Below, one piece after another: positions 18,014 through 28,408 of a DNA stretch of 64,000 bases. Every line of letters begins with the position of its first letter. The stretch's first letter is position 1. A program made the position numbers and the translations under genes. Source of the stretch: Rhodospira trueperi (lineage in GTDB: Bacteria > Pseudomonadota > Alphaproteobacteria > Rhodospirillales > Rhodospirillaceae); assembly GCF_900101965.1 (NCBI RefSeq), contig NZ_FNAP01000001.1, positions 186,001 to 250,000 of the forward strand, in the 5' to 3' direction. Below the pieces are notes generated by a model. The model saw nothing but the letters and a program-made list of their open reading frames with translations. It was not told the origin of the DNA and ran no database searches.

Positions 18014-19789
18014 ATGAACATCTTCACGACCTACCGCGACCATGTCCTCGCGGAGGTGGCCGCCCTGGTCGCCGCCGGAACCCTGCCGGAGGGGATCGAC
18101 ACTGCCCGCGTCACGGTCGAGCCGCCGCGCGATCCGGCGCACGGCGACATGGCCACCAACGCCGCCATGGTGCTGGCCAAGCCGGCCGGCCTGAAGCCGC
18201 GCGACCTCGCCGAGCCGCTGGCGGCGCGCCTCAAGGCGATGACCGGCGTGGTCGAGGTGGACGTGGCCGGTCCGGGCTTCATCAACATGCGGCTCGCCCC
18301 CGCGATCTGGTTGGGCTGTCTGCGCCAGTGTCTGCGCGCCGGGCCCGCCTACGGCGACAGCATGATCGGGAACGGGCGGCGGGTGAACGTGGAGTTCGTG
18401 TCTGCCAACCCGACCGGCCCGATGCATGTCGGCCACGCGCGCGGGGCGGTGGTGGGGGACGCCCTGGCCGGGCTGCTGGAGAAGGCGGGCTTTCGAGTGA
18501 CTCGGGAGTACTATGTCAACGACGCTGGCGCCCAGGTGGACGCGCTGGCCCGGGCCGTCCATGCCCGCTATCGGCAGGCGTTGGGCCGCCTCAGCGAGGA
18601 CGACATCGCCGGCATGCTGGCGCGCAAGGAGATCGAATACGGCGGCGACTATCTGGTGCCCGTTGGGCGGGCGATCGCCGACGATCATGGCGACGAGTTG
18701 GCGGAGAAACCCGAAGACGCCTGGATCGGGCCGGTTCGCGACCGGGCGATTGCCGTGATGCTGGATGTCATTCGGGACGATCTGGCGGCGCTGGGGGTAT
18801 CGTTCGACGTGTTCACCAGTGAGCGCGCGCTCGTCGAGGCCGGCAAGGTGGACGCGACCCTGGCCTGGCTGGAAGAACAGGGCCTGATCTACACGGGGGT
18901 CCTTGAACCCCCCAAGGGCAAGACGCCCGAGGATTGGGAGCCGCGCCCGCAGACCCTGTTCCGGGCGACCGACTTCGGCGACGATGTGGACCGGCCGGTG
19001 CGGAAGTCCGACGGTTCATGGACGTACTTCGCTGGGGACATGGCCTACCACCGCGACAAGGTGGAGCGGGGCTTCGACGACCTCATCAATGTCTTCGGCG
19101 CCGACCACGGCGGCTATGTGAAACGGCTCCAGGCCGTGGTGAAGGCGGTGGGCGGCGGCAAGGTTGCCCTGGACGTCAAGCTGTGCCAGCTCGTCAAGCT
19201 ACTGGACCAGGGCGAGCCGGTGAAGATGTCGAAACGCGCCGGCACCTTCGTGACTCTCCGCGACGTGGTGGACCGGGTCGGCAAGGATGTCGTGCGCTTC
19301 ATCATGCTGACCCGCAAGAACGACGCCACGTTGGACTTCGACTTCGCAAAGGTGACGGAGCAGAGCCGGGACAACCCGGTCTGGTACGTGCAGTACGCCC
19401 ACGCCCGGGCCTGTTCGGTGGCGGGTCATGCCGCCGCGTTGTGGCCGACGCGTGACCTGTCCCCGGAGGCATTGGCCGCCGCTTCCGTCGAGCTTCTGGA
19501 GGCGCCCGAGGAACTGGAGTTGATCCGCCTTCTCGCCGGCTGGCCCCGTCTGGTGGAGAGCGCGGCCGAGGCGCACGAGCCCCACCGCGTGGCGTATTAT
19601 CTGGCCGATGTGGCGGGCGCCTTCCATGGCCTCTGGACCAAGGGCAAGGATGATGCCGAGTTGCGTTTTCTGCTCCCGGATGACGAAGCGCGCTCGCTGG
19701 CGCGTCTGGCGCTTGTCCAGGGTGTGGCGACGGTGATAGCCTCAGGTCTGCAAATCTTTGGCGTTCAGCCGGTCAGGGAACTCCGCTGA
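18014..19789 (+). CDS. argS: Arginyl-tRNA synthetase
   Basis: Class I synthetase charging tRNA-Arg, 591 residues. It has the N-terminal Add-1 domain, the HIGH-type motif in [21 protein letters not shown], and a KMSKR loop ([14 protein letters not shown]). The C-terminal anticodon-binding domain ends [11 protein letters not shown]. Its TGA shares a base with the ATG of the next gene, so the two are coupled. Confidence 0.97.
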   Translation: MNIFTTYRDHVLAEVAALVAAGTLPEGIDTARVTVEPPRDPAHGDMATNAAMVLAKPAGLKPRDLAEPLAARLKAMTGVVEVDVAGPGFINMRLAPAIWLGCLRQCLRAGPAYGDSMIGNGRRVNVEFVSANPTGPMHVGHARGAVVGDALAGLLEKAGFRVTREYYVNDAGAQVDALARAVHARYRQALGRLSEDDIAGMLARKEIEYGGDYLVPVGRAIADDHGDELAEKPEDAWIGPVRDRAIAVMLDVIRDDLAALGVSFDVFTSERALVEAGKVDATLAWLEEQGLIYTGVLEPPKGKTPEDWEPRPQTLFRATDFGDDVDRPVRKSDGSWTYFAGDMAYHRDKVERGFDDLINVFGADHGGYVKRLQAVVKAVGGGKVALDVKLCQLVKLLDQGEPVKMSKRAGTFVTLRDVVDRVGKDVVRFIMLTRKNDATLDFDFAKVTEQSRDNPVWYVQYAHARACSVAGHAAALWPTRDLSPEALAAASVELLEAPEELELIRLLAGWPRLVESAAEAHEPHRVAYYLADVAGAFHGLWTKGKDDAELRFLLPDDEARSLARLALVQGVATVIASGLQIFGVQPVRELR

Positions 19790-20820
19790 TGTCCGGATTG
19801 AAGAAGACGCGGCGTGACGGACGCGAGGAGCCCATCGCCCTCGACGATGAGATGTTCCGAGTCATGCCGGAAGACGAGCCGTCCGGCCCGCCCGAAAGGG
19901 ATGCGCCAGAGCTGGATGACGATCCGGACATGACCCTTGAGGAAGACGACCTGATGCCGGAACCGCAGCGCCGATCCGGGCGGGGCCGCGCGGTCTGGGT
20001 CACCCTGCTGGCTCTGGTCGTCGTCGCCGTGTCGGGGCTGGCGGCCTGGGTGGCCCTGACGCCGGGGCCCACGGTGTCGATCCGTGCCGACGAAGCCGAG
20101 GTCGTTGTGGCCACACCCACACAACCGGCGTCGACCGCCCTGCCGTCCTTGCCGACCGTTCGCGCGGAGGAGGGACCGTTCAAGTTTCGGCCCGACGATC
20201 CGGGTGGTCTGCGTGTCGAGAACATGGATCGGCGGGTTTACGAGCAGGTCGGCGAGGATGCGCGCGTCGACGGCGCGGATGACGTCGAGCAGTTGCTGCC
20301 CGCGCCCTCTCCGCCGGTGGCCCCGCCCGTCCCCGAGCCGGCCCCGGCCCCGTTGACGGCGATGACGACAGTGACCGCCGACGAGGCCGCGACACCGGTG
20401 CCGGACGCGCCTGAGGACGCTGGCTCAACGGTGGCAGCGGCCGAGGCGGAGGTGCCGCCCGAGCCCGAGCCCGAGCCCGCCGGGGACGATGCGACGGCCA
20501 CCACCGCGCCTGAACCGGAGCCGGAGGCGGCGCCAGCGGCGCCCGCCGAAAACGTGGCGCTTGCCGTCGAAAACGGGCCGCTGATCCAACTCGCGGCCTT
20601 CAAGGAGCGGGCTCAAGCGGAACGGCAATGGGAGAGTCTGCGGGACGCCCACGGCGATCTTCTGGGCCGAATCGCCCCCGTGATCGTTTACGCTGACTTG
20701 GGCGATCTGGGTCAGTTCTACCGGTTGCGGGCGGGACCTCTGGCCGATGTGGGGGCGGCGGAAGCACTGTGCCGCGATCTGAGGCGCCGGGACGTGGAGT
20801 GTCTGGTTGTCCGCGACTGA
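19789..20820 (+). CDS. SPOR-domain membrane protein
   Basis: 343 residues, bitopic inner-membrane protein. Residues 1-65 are acidic cytoplasmic; a transmembrane helix spans about 67-90 (VTLLALVVVAVSGLAAWVAL); a long Pro/Glu/Ala-rich periplasmic linker follows (PEPEPEP runs at about 223-255). The SPOR peptidoglycan-binding domain is about 265-343 (IQLAAFKERAQAERQWESL, FYRLRAGPLADVGAAEALC). SPOR domains bind denuded glycan strands at the septum, so a cell-division role is likely. Lies between argS and nagZ, with overlaps at both ends. Confidence 0.88.
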   Translation: MSGLKKTRRDGREEPIALDDEMFRVMPEDEPSGPPERDAPELDDDPDMTLEEDDLMPEPQRRSGRGRAVWVTLLALVVVAVSGLAAWVALTPGPTVSIRADEAEVVVATPTQPASTALPSLPTVRAEEGPFKFRPDDPGGLRVENMDRRVYEQVGEDARVDGADDVEQLLPAPSPPVAPPVPEPAPAPLTAMTTVTADEAATPVPDAPEDAGSTVAAAEAEVPPEPEPEPAGDDATATTAPEPEPEAAPAAPAENVALAVENGPLIQLAAFKERAQAERQWESLRDAHGDLLGRIAPVIVYADLGDLGQFYRLRAGPLADVGAAEALCRDLRRRDVECLVVRD

Positions 20821-21832
20821 CGACGCGCCCCTGGCCGCCATTCTGGGATGTGCCGGACCTCGGCTGAGCGAGGCCGAACGCGCGCTGTTCAGGGCGGCGC
20901 GGCCGGTCGGATTCATCCTGTTCGGACGCAACGTCGAGACGCCGGATCAAGTCGCCGGTCTGGTGGCCGAGTTGCGGGACTTGGCGGGCCGGCCTGACAC
21001 CCTGGTGCTGATCGACCAGGAAGGCGGCCGCGTGCGGCGCCTGGGGCCGCCGCACTGGCGCGCGGCCCCGCCCCAGGGCGTGTTCGCCACCCTGCACCGG
21101 AGCGACCGGGCGGCGGCGCGGGAAGCGGTACGGCTGAACGCCCGCCTGATTGCCCACGATCTCGCTCGGCTGGGGATCAATGTCGATTGCCTTCCCCTGC
21201 TTGATGTGGCCGATCCGATGGGCCATGACGTGATCGGAGATCGGGCCTTCGGTGCTGATCCATCGGTCGTGGGTGATCTGGGCCGCGTCTGCGCCGACGC
21301 CTTGCTGGAGGGCGGGGTTCTGCCGGTCATCAAGCACCTGCCGGGGCACGGCCGGGCGCGCGTGGACTCCCATGAGGCGCTGCCGGTGGTCGATGCTGGG
21401 CGCGATCTGCTTGAGGCGGTCGATTTCGCGCCGTTTCGCGCCCTGTCGGACGCCGCATTGGGAATGACCGCCCACGTCGTCTATACGGCCATCGATCCCG
21501 AGAGGCCGGCCACGGTGTCTCCCGCGGTGGTGCGGGACGTGATCCGGTCCCATATTGGGTTCGATGGGCTGTTGATGAGCGATGACATCTCGATGAAGGC
21601 CCTGAATGACGACTTTGCCACGCGGACGGCGCGGTCGCTGGAGGCCGGGTGTGACGTGGTGTTGCACTGCAACGGTGATCTCGCGGAAATGCGGGCGGTT
21701 GTCGACGGCTGTCGGGCGCTGGATGCGGCGGGCCGGGTCCGTCTGGCGCGGGCCCAGGCCGCCCTTCGCCCGCCCGCACCGTTCGACGCGGACGTGGCCC
21801 TGACCCGTCTCGAGGAGGTGATGCGCGCATGA
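20807..21832 (+). CDS. nagZ: Beta-N-acetylhexosaminidase NagZ
   Basis: Cytoplasmic GH3 enzyme that removes GlcNAc from anhydromuropeptides in peptidoglycan recycling; 341 residues. Family motifs: LIDQEGGRVRRL, the KHLPGHGRARVDSH loop with the catalytic His, and MSDDISMKAL with the nucleophile Asp. The start is TTG inside the SPOR gene (14-nt overlap), with GGAG 7 nt upstream. Its stop overlaps the next ATG (ATGA). Confidence 0.94.
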   Translation: MSATDDAPLAAILGCAGPRLSEAERALFRAARPVGFILFGRNVETPDQVAGLVAELRDLAGRPDTLVLIDQEGGRVRRLGPPHWRAAPPQGVFATLHRSDRAAAREAVRLNARLIAHDLARLGINVDCLPLLDVADPMGHDVIGDRAFGADPSVVGDLGRVCADALLEGGVLPVIKHLPGHGRARVDSHEALPVVDAGRDLLEAVDFAPFRALSDAALGMTAHVVYTAIDPERPATVSPAVVRDVIRSHIGFDGLLMSDDISMKALNDDFATRTARSLEAGCDVVLHCNGDLAEMRAVVDGCRALDAAGRVRLARAQAALRPPAPFDADVALTRLEEVMRA

Positions 21833-22509
21833 GCCCCGACTTGATCGTCGCCGCCACGACCTGGGTGATTCCGGTGCTGTTGGCCATCACCCTGCACGAG
21901 GCCGCGCACGGATGGGCGGCCTGGAAGCTGGGCGACGACACGGCGTATCGTCTGGGGCGGGTGTCCGCCAATCCGATCCGGCATGTGGACCCCATCGGCA
22001 CGGTGGTGCTGCCCGGCCTGCTGTTCATCAGCGGGGCGCCGTTCCTGTTCGGCTGGGCCAAGCCGGTGCCGGTCAATGTTCGGCGACTGCGCAATCCCCG
22101 CTGGGGCATGATCTTGGTGGCGGCGGCGGGTCCCGGATCCAACATTCTGATGGCCTACGTCGGGGCGCTGCTGATCCATGTGGTGCCGTTTCTGCCGGAC
22201 GTGGCGTCGCCTTGGGCGTGGCAGACGCTCCAGAATCTCATTCTGTTGAACCTGTTCCTGGCGGTTCTGAACATGATCCCGTTGCCGCCCCTGGACGGCG
22301 GACGGGTGGCGGTCGGCCTGCTGCCCCGGGCGTTGGCTCTGCCGCTGGCCCGCCTCGAACAGGTCGGAATCTTCATCCTGGTGGGCGTGCTGTTCCTGCT
22401 GCCGTACCTGCTGGCTCAGGTGGGGGTTGCGTTCGATCCGTTCCGCTCCGTCCTGTTCCCCGTCGTGAACGGATTGGGTGGGCTTGTGACGACCTTTGCC
22501 TTTCTGTAG
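21829..22509 (+). CDS. Site-2 protease family (M50) membrane protein
   Basis: 226 residues, polytopic. The zinc motif HEAAH is at 23-27 inside the first helix, and the third ligand is in NMIPLPPLDGGRV. This compact form lacks PDZ and CBS domains and matches the short M50 proteins regularly placed before scpA. Substrate unknown. Starts at ATG overlapping the nagZ stop; scpA begins 17 nt after its end. Confidence 0.92.
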   Translation: MSPDLIVAATTWVIPVLLAITLHEAAHGWAAWKLGDDTAYRLGRVSANPIRHVDPIGTVVLPGLLFISGAPFLFGWAKPVPVNVRRLRNPRWGMILVAAAGPGSNILMAYVGALLIHVVPFLPDVASPWAWQTLQNLILLNLFLAVLNMIPLPPLDGGRVAVGLLPRALALPLARLEQVGIFILVGVLFLLPYLLAQVGVAFDPFRSVLFPVVNGLGGLVTTFAFL

Positions 22510-22526
22510 AGGCGGGGGAGGGGGCG

Positions 22527-23336
22527 ATGTCCGGCGAAGGGCCCAAGGCGGACGGTGCGTCGGCGTTCGAGGAAGACACCGTCGGGGGCGGTGGTGATCC
22601 CGCCACGCTGGTGGTCAACCTCGACGGCTTCGACGGTCCCATCGACGTGCTGCTGACCCTGGCCCGGGATCAGAAGGTTGATCTGGCGCGCATCTCCATC
22701 CTGCAATTGGCCGAACAGTACCTCGTCTTTGTCCGGCTGGCCCGCGACCGTCACCTTGATCTTGCGGCGGACTATCTGGTCATGGCGGCGTGGCTGGCCT
22801 TTTTGAAGTCGCGCCTGCTGCTGCCCGTGCCCAAGGGCGATGACGAGCCCAGTGGTGCGGAGATGGCGGCCGCCCTGCAGTTCCAGTTGCAGCGCCTGGA
22901 GGCCATGCGGACGGCCGGGCAGGCGCTGATGGAGCGTCCCCGGCTTGGGCTGACGCGGCTACCGCGCGGGGCGCCGGAGCCGGTGGCCATCCACCGCCAG
23001 ACGGTGTTTGATCTCACATGGCACGACCTGTTGCGGGCGTATGGTGCGGTGCGCGGCCGCCAGCGTCAGGCGTCCCTGTCGGTCGAGCCCTTCGACCTGT
23101 ATTCCGTCGATCAGGCGTTGGCGCGGCTCAACAGCCTGATGGGACAGGCCCTGGACTGGACGGCGTTGGCCCGCTTCCTGCCCGAGGATCTGGCCGACGC
23201 GCTGCACCGGCGCTCGGCCATCGGGGCGACCTTCGTGGCCGGGCTGGAACTGGCGCGGCAGGGGCGGCTCGATCTGCGCCAAGACGGGGCGTTCTCGCCG
23301 CTGTATGTGCGGCGGAGGGAGCATCGGCATGAGTGA
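22527..23336 (+). CDS. scpA: Segregation and condensation protein A
   Basis: Kleisin subunit of the Smc-ScpAB chromosome condensin, 269 residues. N-terminal Smc-binding part: VNLDGFDGPIDVLLTLAR and DYLVMAAWLAFLKSRLLLP. The C-terminal winged-helix part is less conserved. An ATG with a purine-rich GGGGGAGGGGGCG leader starts it. It overlaps scpB by 8 nt. Confidence 0.94.
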   Translation: MSGEGPKADGASAFEEDTVGGGGDPATLVVNLDGFDGPIDVLLTLARDQKVDLARISILQLAEQYLVFVRLARDRHLDLAADYLVMAAWLAFLKSRLLLPVPKGDDEPSGAEMAAALQFQLQRLEAMRTAGQALMERPRLGLTRLPRGAPEPVAIHRQTVFDLTWHDLLRAYGAVRGRQRQASLSVEPFDLYSVDQALARLNSLMGQALDWTALARFLPEDLADALHRRSAIGATFVAGLELARQGRLDLRQDGAFSPLYVRRREHRHE

Positions 23337-24009
23337 GACCACAGAGCCGAACGGGGCGGCGGACGCGTTCCAACTCCTGCGCATGATCGAGGCCATCGTG
23401 TTCGCGTCGGCGGAGCCGGTGACCGAGGCGGCGCTGGCGGCGCGCCTGCCCGAGGGCGTCAAGGTGCGTCCCCTGCTGGAGACGCTGGCGGCCCAGTACG
23501 ACCGGCGGGGCGTTCAACTGACCCGGGCCGGCAACACCTGGGCGTTCCGCACCGCGCCCGATCTGGCGGAGGCGCTGACGGTCGAGACGGTGGACCAGCG
23601 TCGGCTGTCCCGCGCCGCTGTCGAGACCTTGGCCATCATCGCCTATCACCAGCCGGTCACGCGGGCGGAGATCGAGGAAATCCGGGGTGTGGCGGTGTCG
23701 AAGGGCACGCTCGATGTGCTGCTCGACGCCGGCTGGATCCGGCCGCGCGGGCGGCGCCAGACGCCGGGTCGTCCGCTGCAATGGGGCTCCACGGACGCGT
23801 TTCTCGATCATTTCGGGCTGGAGAGCGTCAAGGACCTGCCCGGGGTGGACGAACTGCGCGCCGCCGGCCTGTTGGACGCCCGTCCCGCCTTGGCCGCCTA
23901 TGGGGCTCGTGCCCATGACCACGACGACGCGGCGACCCTGCCGGACGACGACGGCTCGGACGAGCCGCTGGATCCCAATGATGGAGCGGAAGAGCAGGGA
24001 CCAGCCTAG
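23329..24009 (+). CDS. scpB: Segregation and condensation protein B
   Basis: ScpA partner in condensin, two winged-helix domains, 226 residues. Typical stretches are LLRMIEAIVFASAEPVTEAAL and ETLAIIAYHQPVTRAEIEEI, with the GLESVKDLPGVDEL ending, then an acidic tail. The start MSETTEPNG overlaps scpA. It is convergent with mgtE: the two stops share CTAG at 24006-24009. Confidence 0.94.
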   Translation: MSETTEPNGAADAFQLLRMIEAIVFASAEPVTEAALAARLPEGVKVRPLLETLAAQYDRRGVQLTRAGNTWAFRTAPDLAEALTVETVDQRRLSRAAVETLAIIAYHQPVTRAEIEEIRGVAVSKGTLDVLLDAGWIRPRGRRQTPGRPLQWGSTDAFLDHFGLESVKDLPGVDELRAAGLLDARPALAAYGARAHDHDDAATLPDDDGSDEPLDPNDGAEEQGPA

Positions 24010-25406
24010 AGAATAAACACCGCTGCCAGCCCCAGGAAGGCGAAGAAGCCGACCACATCGGTCACCGTGGTCAGGAACACGCCGGAGGAGACGGCCGGGT
24101 CCACCTTCAGCCGGTCCAGCACGAGCGGAATGGCGATTCCGGCCAGCGCGGCGGCGATCATGTTGATGACCATGGCCGCGCCGATGACCACGCCGATCAT
24201 GCCGTCGCCGAACCAGACCCACGAGACGGCCCCGGTCAGCACCGCGAACACCACGCCGTTGATCAGGCCGATCACCAGTTCCTTACTGACGATGCGTCCG
24301 GCGTTGGCGGCGGTCAGTTCCTTGGTCGCCAGCGCGCGCACGGCGATGGTCAGGGTCTGCGTGCCGGCGTTTCCACCCATAGAGGCAACAATCGGCATCA
24401 ACACGGCCAGGGCGACGACGGCCTGAAGGGTGCTCTCGAACACGCCGATGACCAGCGAGGCCAGCACCGCCGTGCCCAGGTTGACCAGCAGCCAGGTGAT
24501 GCGGGACTTCACGGTGTCCACGACATCGGAGAACAGGTCGCCCTCAGACAGACCAGCAAGGCGGAACATGTCGTCCTCCGCCTCCTCGTCGATGACGTCG
24601 ACCACGTCATCCACGGTGATCCGGCCCACCAGCCGGCCGGAGGCATCGACCACCGGCGCCGACAGCAGGTTCTGTTGCCGGAAGATGAAGGCGACCTCTT
24701 CCTGGTCCATGGTGATCGGGATTTCGGCCGCCTTGAGGTCCATGATCTGGTTGAGCCGCACCGGCCGGCGCGACCGCAGCAGCGAGGACAGACGCACGTA
24801 GCCGACCGGCCGGTGGCGCGGATCGACGATGAAGATCTGATAGAACTCGTCCGGCAGGCGCGCCCCGGAGCGCAGGTAGTCAATGGTCTCGCCGACGGTC
24901 CAGTAGCTGGGCACGGCCACCAGTTCGCGCTGCATCAGGCGCCCGGCGGAGTATTCCGGCAGCGCCAGGGCCTGTTCGATGACGCTGCGCAGCTCCGGCG
25001 GCAGCTTGGCCAGAACGGCGGCGCGCTCCTCCTCGTCCTCCAACTGGCCGGCGAGGTAGACGGCGTCGTCCGATTCCACCTCGCGCAGGCAGGCGGCGAA
25101 ATCCTCGAAGCCCAGTTCCTCGATGATCTCGGCGCGCACCGCGTCGTCAAGCTCGGGCAGGATCTCCGCGTTGAACGCCGCCTTGGTGGCGCGCACGAAG
25201 CGGTCGCGGTCCTCCGGGCTCAGGGTCTCGATCAGGTCGGCGATATCGGCGTAGTGAAGGGGGGCGACCAACTCGCGGACCGTGTCCTCGTCGCCCGCCT
25301 CCAGCGCGTCATGCACCTGCGAGACGAACTCCGGCAGCAGGCCGTAAGAATCGTCACTTTGCAGGACCTCGCGGTGGAGGTGATCGCGGACGGCGGAGTC
25401 GGGCAT
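24006..25406 (-). CDS. mgtE: Magnesium transporter MgtE
   Basis: Mg2+ channel of the MgtE family, 466 residues. N-domain with helical MgtE_N repeats (about 30-140), a CBS pair (about 150-275, APVVDASGRLVGRITVDDV), then five membrane helices (about 300-466) with the selectivity motif MPIVASMGGNAGTQTL. CBS and N domains close the pore when cytoplasmic Mg2+ is high. Start MPDSAVRDH with AGGA 9 nt upstream; an upstream ATG-less extension is not used. No magnesium riboswitch was recognised upstream. Confidence 0.95.
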   Translation of the reverse strand: MPDSAVRDHLHREVLQSDDSYGLLPEFVSQVHDALEAGDEDTVRELVAPLHYADIADLIETLSPEDRDRFVRATKAAFNAEILPELDDAVRAEIIEELGFEDFAACLREVESDDAVYLAGQLEDEEERAAVLAKLPPELRSVIEQALALPEYSAGRLMQRELVAVPSYWTVGETIDYLRSGARLPDEFYQIFIVDPRHRPVGYVRLSSLLRSRRPVRLNQIMDLKAAEIPITMDQEEVAFIFRQQNLLSAPVVDASGRLVGRITVDDVVDVIDEEAEDDMFRLAGLSEGDLFSDVVDTVKSRITWLLVNLGTAVLASLVIGVFESTLQAVVALAVLMPIVASMGGNAGTQTLTIAVRALATKELTAANAGRIVSKELVIGLINGVVFAVLTGAVSWVWFGDGMIGVVIGAAMVINMIAAALAGIAIPLVLDRLKVDPAVSSGVFLTTVTDVVGFFAFLGLAAVFIL

Positions 25407-25482
25407 GGGCACGGTCCTGAGGCGGTTCGGGGGCGAGGGACGCGGGAATCCTGGAACATGTTGGGGCGTCCCGGGGCCGTCG

Positions 25483-26286
25483 CTAGTCACCGCGAAGCAA
25501 TCTGGTGGCCGTGGCGTGCAGGGCAGAATCGCCGGTGGCGACCACCCAGCCCGAACTGCGCAGATCCGCCGGGGCGCCGGACCAGTCGGTCATGCGTCCG
25601 CCGGCGCCTTCGACGACCGGTACCAGGGCCATGTAGTCATATGGTTGCGTGCCGGGATCAAGGGCGATGTCGATCCAACCCGAGGCGAGCATGCCGTAGG
25701 CATAACAGTCGGCGCAATAGCGCCGTTCAGCCACTTGCGATGACAGCGCCTCGAACCCCGGGCGGTCGCGTTCGCCGTACAGGTCTGGCGTCGTCGTGTA
25801 CAGTACCGCTTGGTCAAGGTCGGTGACCGATCGCGTCCGGCAGGGCGCGCCGTTGTAGAGTGTCGGCCGGCCGATGCATCCGACCCAGCGTTCGTTCATC
25901 GCCGGGACGTCGATCACGCCCAGGACCGGGGTGCCCTTCCAGCTCAGCGCGATCAGCGTGCCCCACAGCGGGCTACCTGTGACGAAGGAGCGGGTGCCGT
26001 CGATGGGATCCAGCACCCAGACGAAATCACGGTCCAGGCCGCTGGAGCCTTCTTCTTCACCAAGAATGCCGTGATCCGGGCAGTGCTCCGCCAACAGCGC
26101 CCGCATGGCGGTCTCGGAGGCACGGTCGGCGACGGTGACCGGCGAGTGATCACTTTTTGTTTCCACCGACAGTGCGCGCGACCGGAACCGGGGCAGGGTT
26201 TCTTGCCGCGCCGCGTCCGCCAGCGTCTCGGCAAGGGGCACCAGCGCCTGGATGTCCGCTTGGGGGCAGTCGGTGGTATCAATCAT
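25483..26286 (-). CDS. hisN: Histidinol-phosphatase, inositol monophosphatase family
   Basis: 267 residues. Metal-site motifs are GEEEGSSG and WVLDPIDGTRSFVTG, plus a C-terminal PYDYMALVPVVEGAGG (WD-like). Closest in feel to alphaproteobacterial HisN, which dephosphorylates L-histidinol phosphate in histidine synthesis, but an inositol-phosphate or other sugar-phosphate substrate cannot be excluded from sequence alone. Monocistronic, 76 nt upstream of mgtE. Confidence 0.82.
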   Translation of the reverse strand: MIDTTDCPQADIQALVPLAETLADAARQETLPRFRSRALSVETKSDHSPVTVADRASETAMRALLAEHCPDHGILGEEEGSSGLDRDFVWVLDPIDGTRSFVTGSPLWGTLIALSWKGTPVLGVIDVPAMNERWVGCIGRPTLYNGAPCRTRSVTDLDQAVLYTTTPDLYGERDRPGFEALSSQVAERRYCADCYAYGMLASGWIDIALDPGTQPYDYMALVPVVEGAGGRMTDWSGAPADLRSSGWVVATGDSALHATATRLLRGD

Positions 26287-26496
26287 AGCGGGGTTCCTGT
26301 CAGGGCCGGGGTGGCGGGCAAGGCGCGGGTCGCATGGAGGTTCGCAGAGTGCGGTGAAACGCTGCCCCGATCAAGGCGGGGGTGCGGCCGGGTGTGGCCC
26401 CGGCGAGAGTCTGGCGCCAACGCCCTGCAAACGCTACATTGAGGAATATGCGATTTGCGCAGACCCCAGACGTCGTGGAGAGGGAGTAGGAAACCG

Positions 26497-28305
26497 GTGA
26501 GCCACGTTTCGACACTCGACTTCCTCGCCCTTCTGGGGTGCGCGATCGTGTTTGTCACGCTGTTCCAGCGTCTCGGACTGGGATCCGTGCTGGGATACCT
26601 GGTGGCGGGCTTGGTGATCGGGCCGTGGGGTTTCGGTGTGCTCACCGAGGGCGAGGACCTGCTGCATTTCGCCGAACTGGGCGTCGTCTTCCTGCTGTTT
26701 CTGATCGGAATCGAACTGAAGCCGGCGCGCCTTTGGTTGATGCGCAAGGATGTGTTCGGGCTCGGGTCGGCACAGGTTCTTGTGACCGGCGCGGTTCTGG
26801 GGGGCATTGCCTGGGCCTTTGGAGTGGGAACCGGTGCGGCGGTGATCATCGGGTTCGGTCTTGCGCTGTCCTCCACGGCGATCGGGTTGCAGATCCTGGG
26901 GGATCGCGGGGAGTTCGGCCGACGGCACGGCCGCGCGGCGTTCGGCGTGCTGCTGTTGCAGGATCTGGCGGTGGTGCCGCTGCTGGCCCTCGTCTCGCTG
27001 CTGTCGCCGGGTCAAGTGGCGGAAGGCTGGGGTGACGTGGCGGCACGGGTGTTGCTGGCCGTGGTTGCCATCGCGTTTGTGATCGTGGGCGGGCGCTATG
27101 TCCTGAAGCACCTTTACCGGGTCGTTGCCGGTGCGCGAAATCAGGAGGTCTTTGCGGCCTTGAGCCTTCTGATCGTCCTTGGCGTTGCCTTCCTGATGCA
27201 GGCGGTCGGGCTGTCGATGGCCATGGGCGCGTTCCTCGCCGGTCTGCTGCTGGCTGAGTCCGAGTTCCGCCATCAGGTTGCGGCGGATGTCGAGCCGTTT
27301 CGCGGGTTCCTGCTCGGCCTTTTCTTCATGGCCGTGGGCATGAGCGTTGATCTGGGGGCGGCCGCGTCCAACTGGGTCATCGTGCTGGCGCTGGTGGCCG
27401 GCCTGCTCTCCGTGAAGGCCCTTCTGTTGTTCGGGCTGGGTCAGTTGCTCGGCGTCGGCCGCGATGATTCCATTCGCGTGGCCGTTCTTCTGTGTCAGGG
27501 CGGTGAGTTCGGGTTCGTCCTGTTCACGCTGGCCACGCAGACCCGGCTGCTGGCGCCGGAGGTATCGCAACTGCTGATCCTGGTGATCTCGCTGACCATG
27601 GCTCTCACGCCGCTCATGGTGAAACTGCTGCCGTTCCTGCTGCCCAAGCAGGCCGAGCGGCGCATGCGAGCCCTGGCGCCGCGTCCGGCCGAGCCTCAGC
27701 CCAGCAGTGGCGGCCATATTATCATCGCCGGGTACGGGCGCGTCGGGCAGACAGTGGTGCGCATGCTGGAGGCTGCGGGCGTGCCGTATCGGGCGCTCGA
27801 TATGCATGCGCAACGGGTCGAGCAGGCGCGCCGTCAGGGGCAGGATGTCTATTACGGCGACGCCAGTCGCGCCGAGGTGCTGCGGGCGGCCGGCCTGGAC
27901 GACGCGCGCGCGGTGGTCGTGACCCTGGATCAACCGGAGGCGGCCGAACGGGCCACCGACGCGGTCAAGCGATTGCGTCCGGGACTACCTGTGTTCGCTC
28001 GCGCGCGCGATCCGGTCCAGGTCGCCGAATTGACCCGCCATGGCGCCACCGGCAGCGTGGCCGAGGCTCTGGAATCCAGCTTGCAGCTGGGGGCCATGAT
28101 GTTGCGTCACATGCGGGAGATGCGTCCGGAGGAGGTGCAGCGCCTGGTGGAGACTCTGCGGGATGACTGCGCCACCATCGGACAGAATGTTCCCTCGCCT
28201 CAGGGTGTGGGGGACGGGGCGCCGTCGGTGCGGGCATCCGGGGCCAAGCCGGCCTATCCGGCGCCGCAACAACAGGCCTCCCGACAAGGCGCGGGCGCTG
28301 CCTGA
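26497..28305 (+). CDS. Kef-type monovalent cation:proton antiporter (CPA2)
   Basis: 602 residues. Na+/H+ exchanger-type membrane domain (about 1-375, FLLFLIGIELKPARLWL; MAVGMSVDLGAAASN) followed by an RCK/TrkA-N domain (about 405-520) whose GYGRVGQTVVRMLEAAG binds nucleotide. Likely mediates K+ efflux with H+ uptake (KefB/KefC-like). The C-terminal tail is Gln/Ala-rich. Starts at GTG with GGGAG and AGGA upstream; the 14 in-frame codons before it lack a ribosome-binding site. No KefF/KefG quinone reductase gene is adjacent. Confidence 0.9.
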   Translation: MSHVSTLDFLALLGCAIVFVTLFQRLGLGSVLGYLVAGLVIGPWGFGVLTEGEDLLHFAELGVVFLLFLIGIELKPARLWLMRKDVFGLGSAQVLVTGAVLGGIAWAFGVGTGAAVIIGFGLALSSTAIGLQILGDRGEFGRRHGRAAFGVLLLQDLAVVPLLALVSLLSPGQVAEGWGDVAARVLLAVVAIAFVIVGGRYVLKHLYRVVAGARNQEVFAALSLLIVLGVAFLMQAVGLSMAMGAFLAGLLLAESEFRHQVAADVEPFRGFLLGLFFMAVGMSVDLGAAASNWVIVLALVAGLLSVKALLLFGLGQLLGVGRDDSIRVAVLLCQGGEFGFVLFTLATQTRLLAPEVSQLLILVISLTMALTPLMVKLLPFLLPKQAERRMRALAPRPAEPQPSSGGHIIIAGYGRVGQTVVRMLEAAGVPYRALDMHAQRVEQARRQGQDVYYGDASRAEVLRAAGLDDARAVVVTLDQPEAAERATDAVKRLRPGLPVFARARDPVQVAELTRHGATGSVAEALESSLQLGAMMLRHMREMRPEEVQRLVETLRDDCATIGQNVPSPQGVGDGAPSVRASGAKPAYPAPQQQASRQGAGAA

Positions 28306-28408
28306 CAGGGTCGGATATCGAAGTGGTCGGGGTGCCGTATTGCCGCCATGGTTCCGGGTATGGTGCCCGGTGGAACATCACGCCGTTGACGCGCCAGGAG
28401 GAGTGACC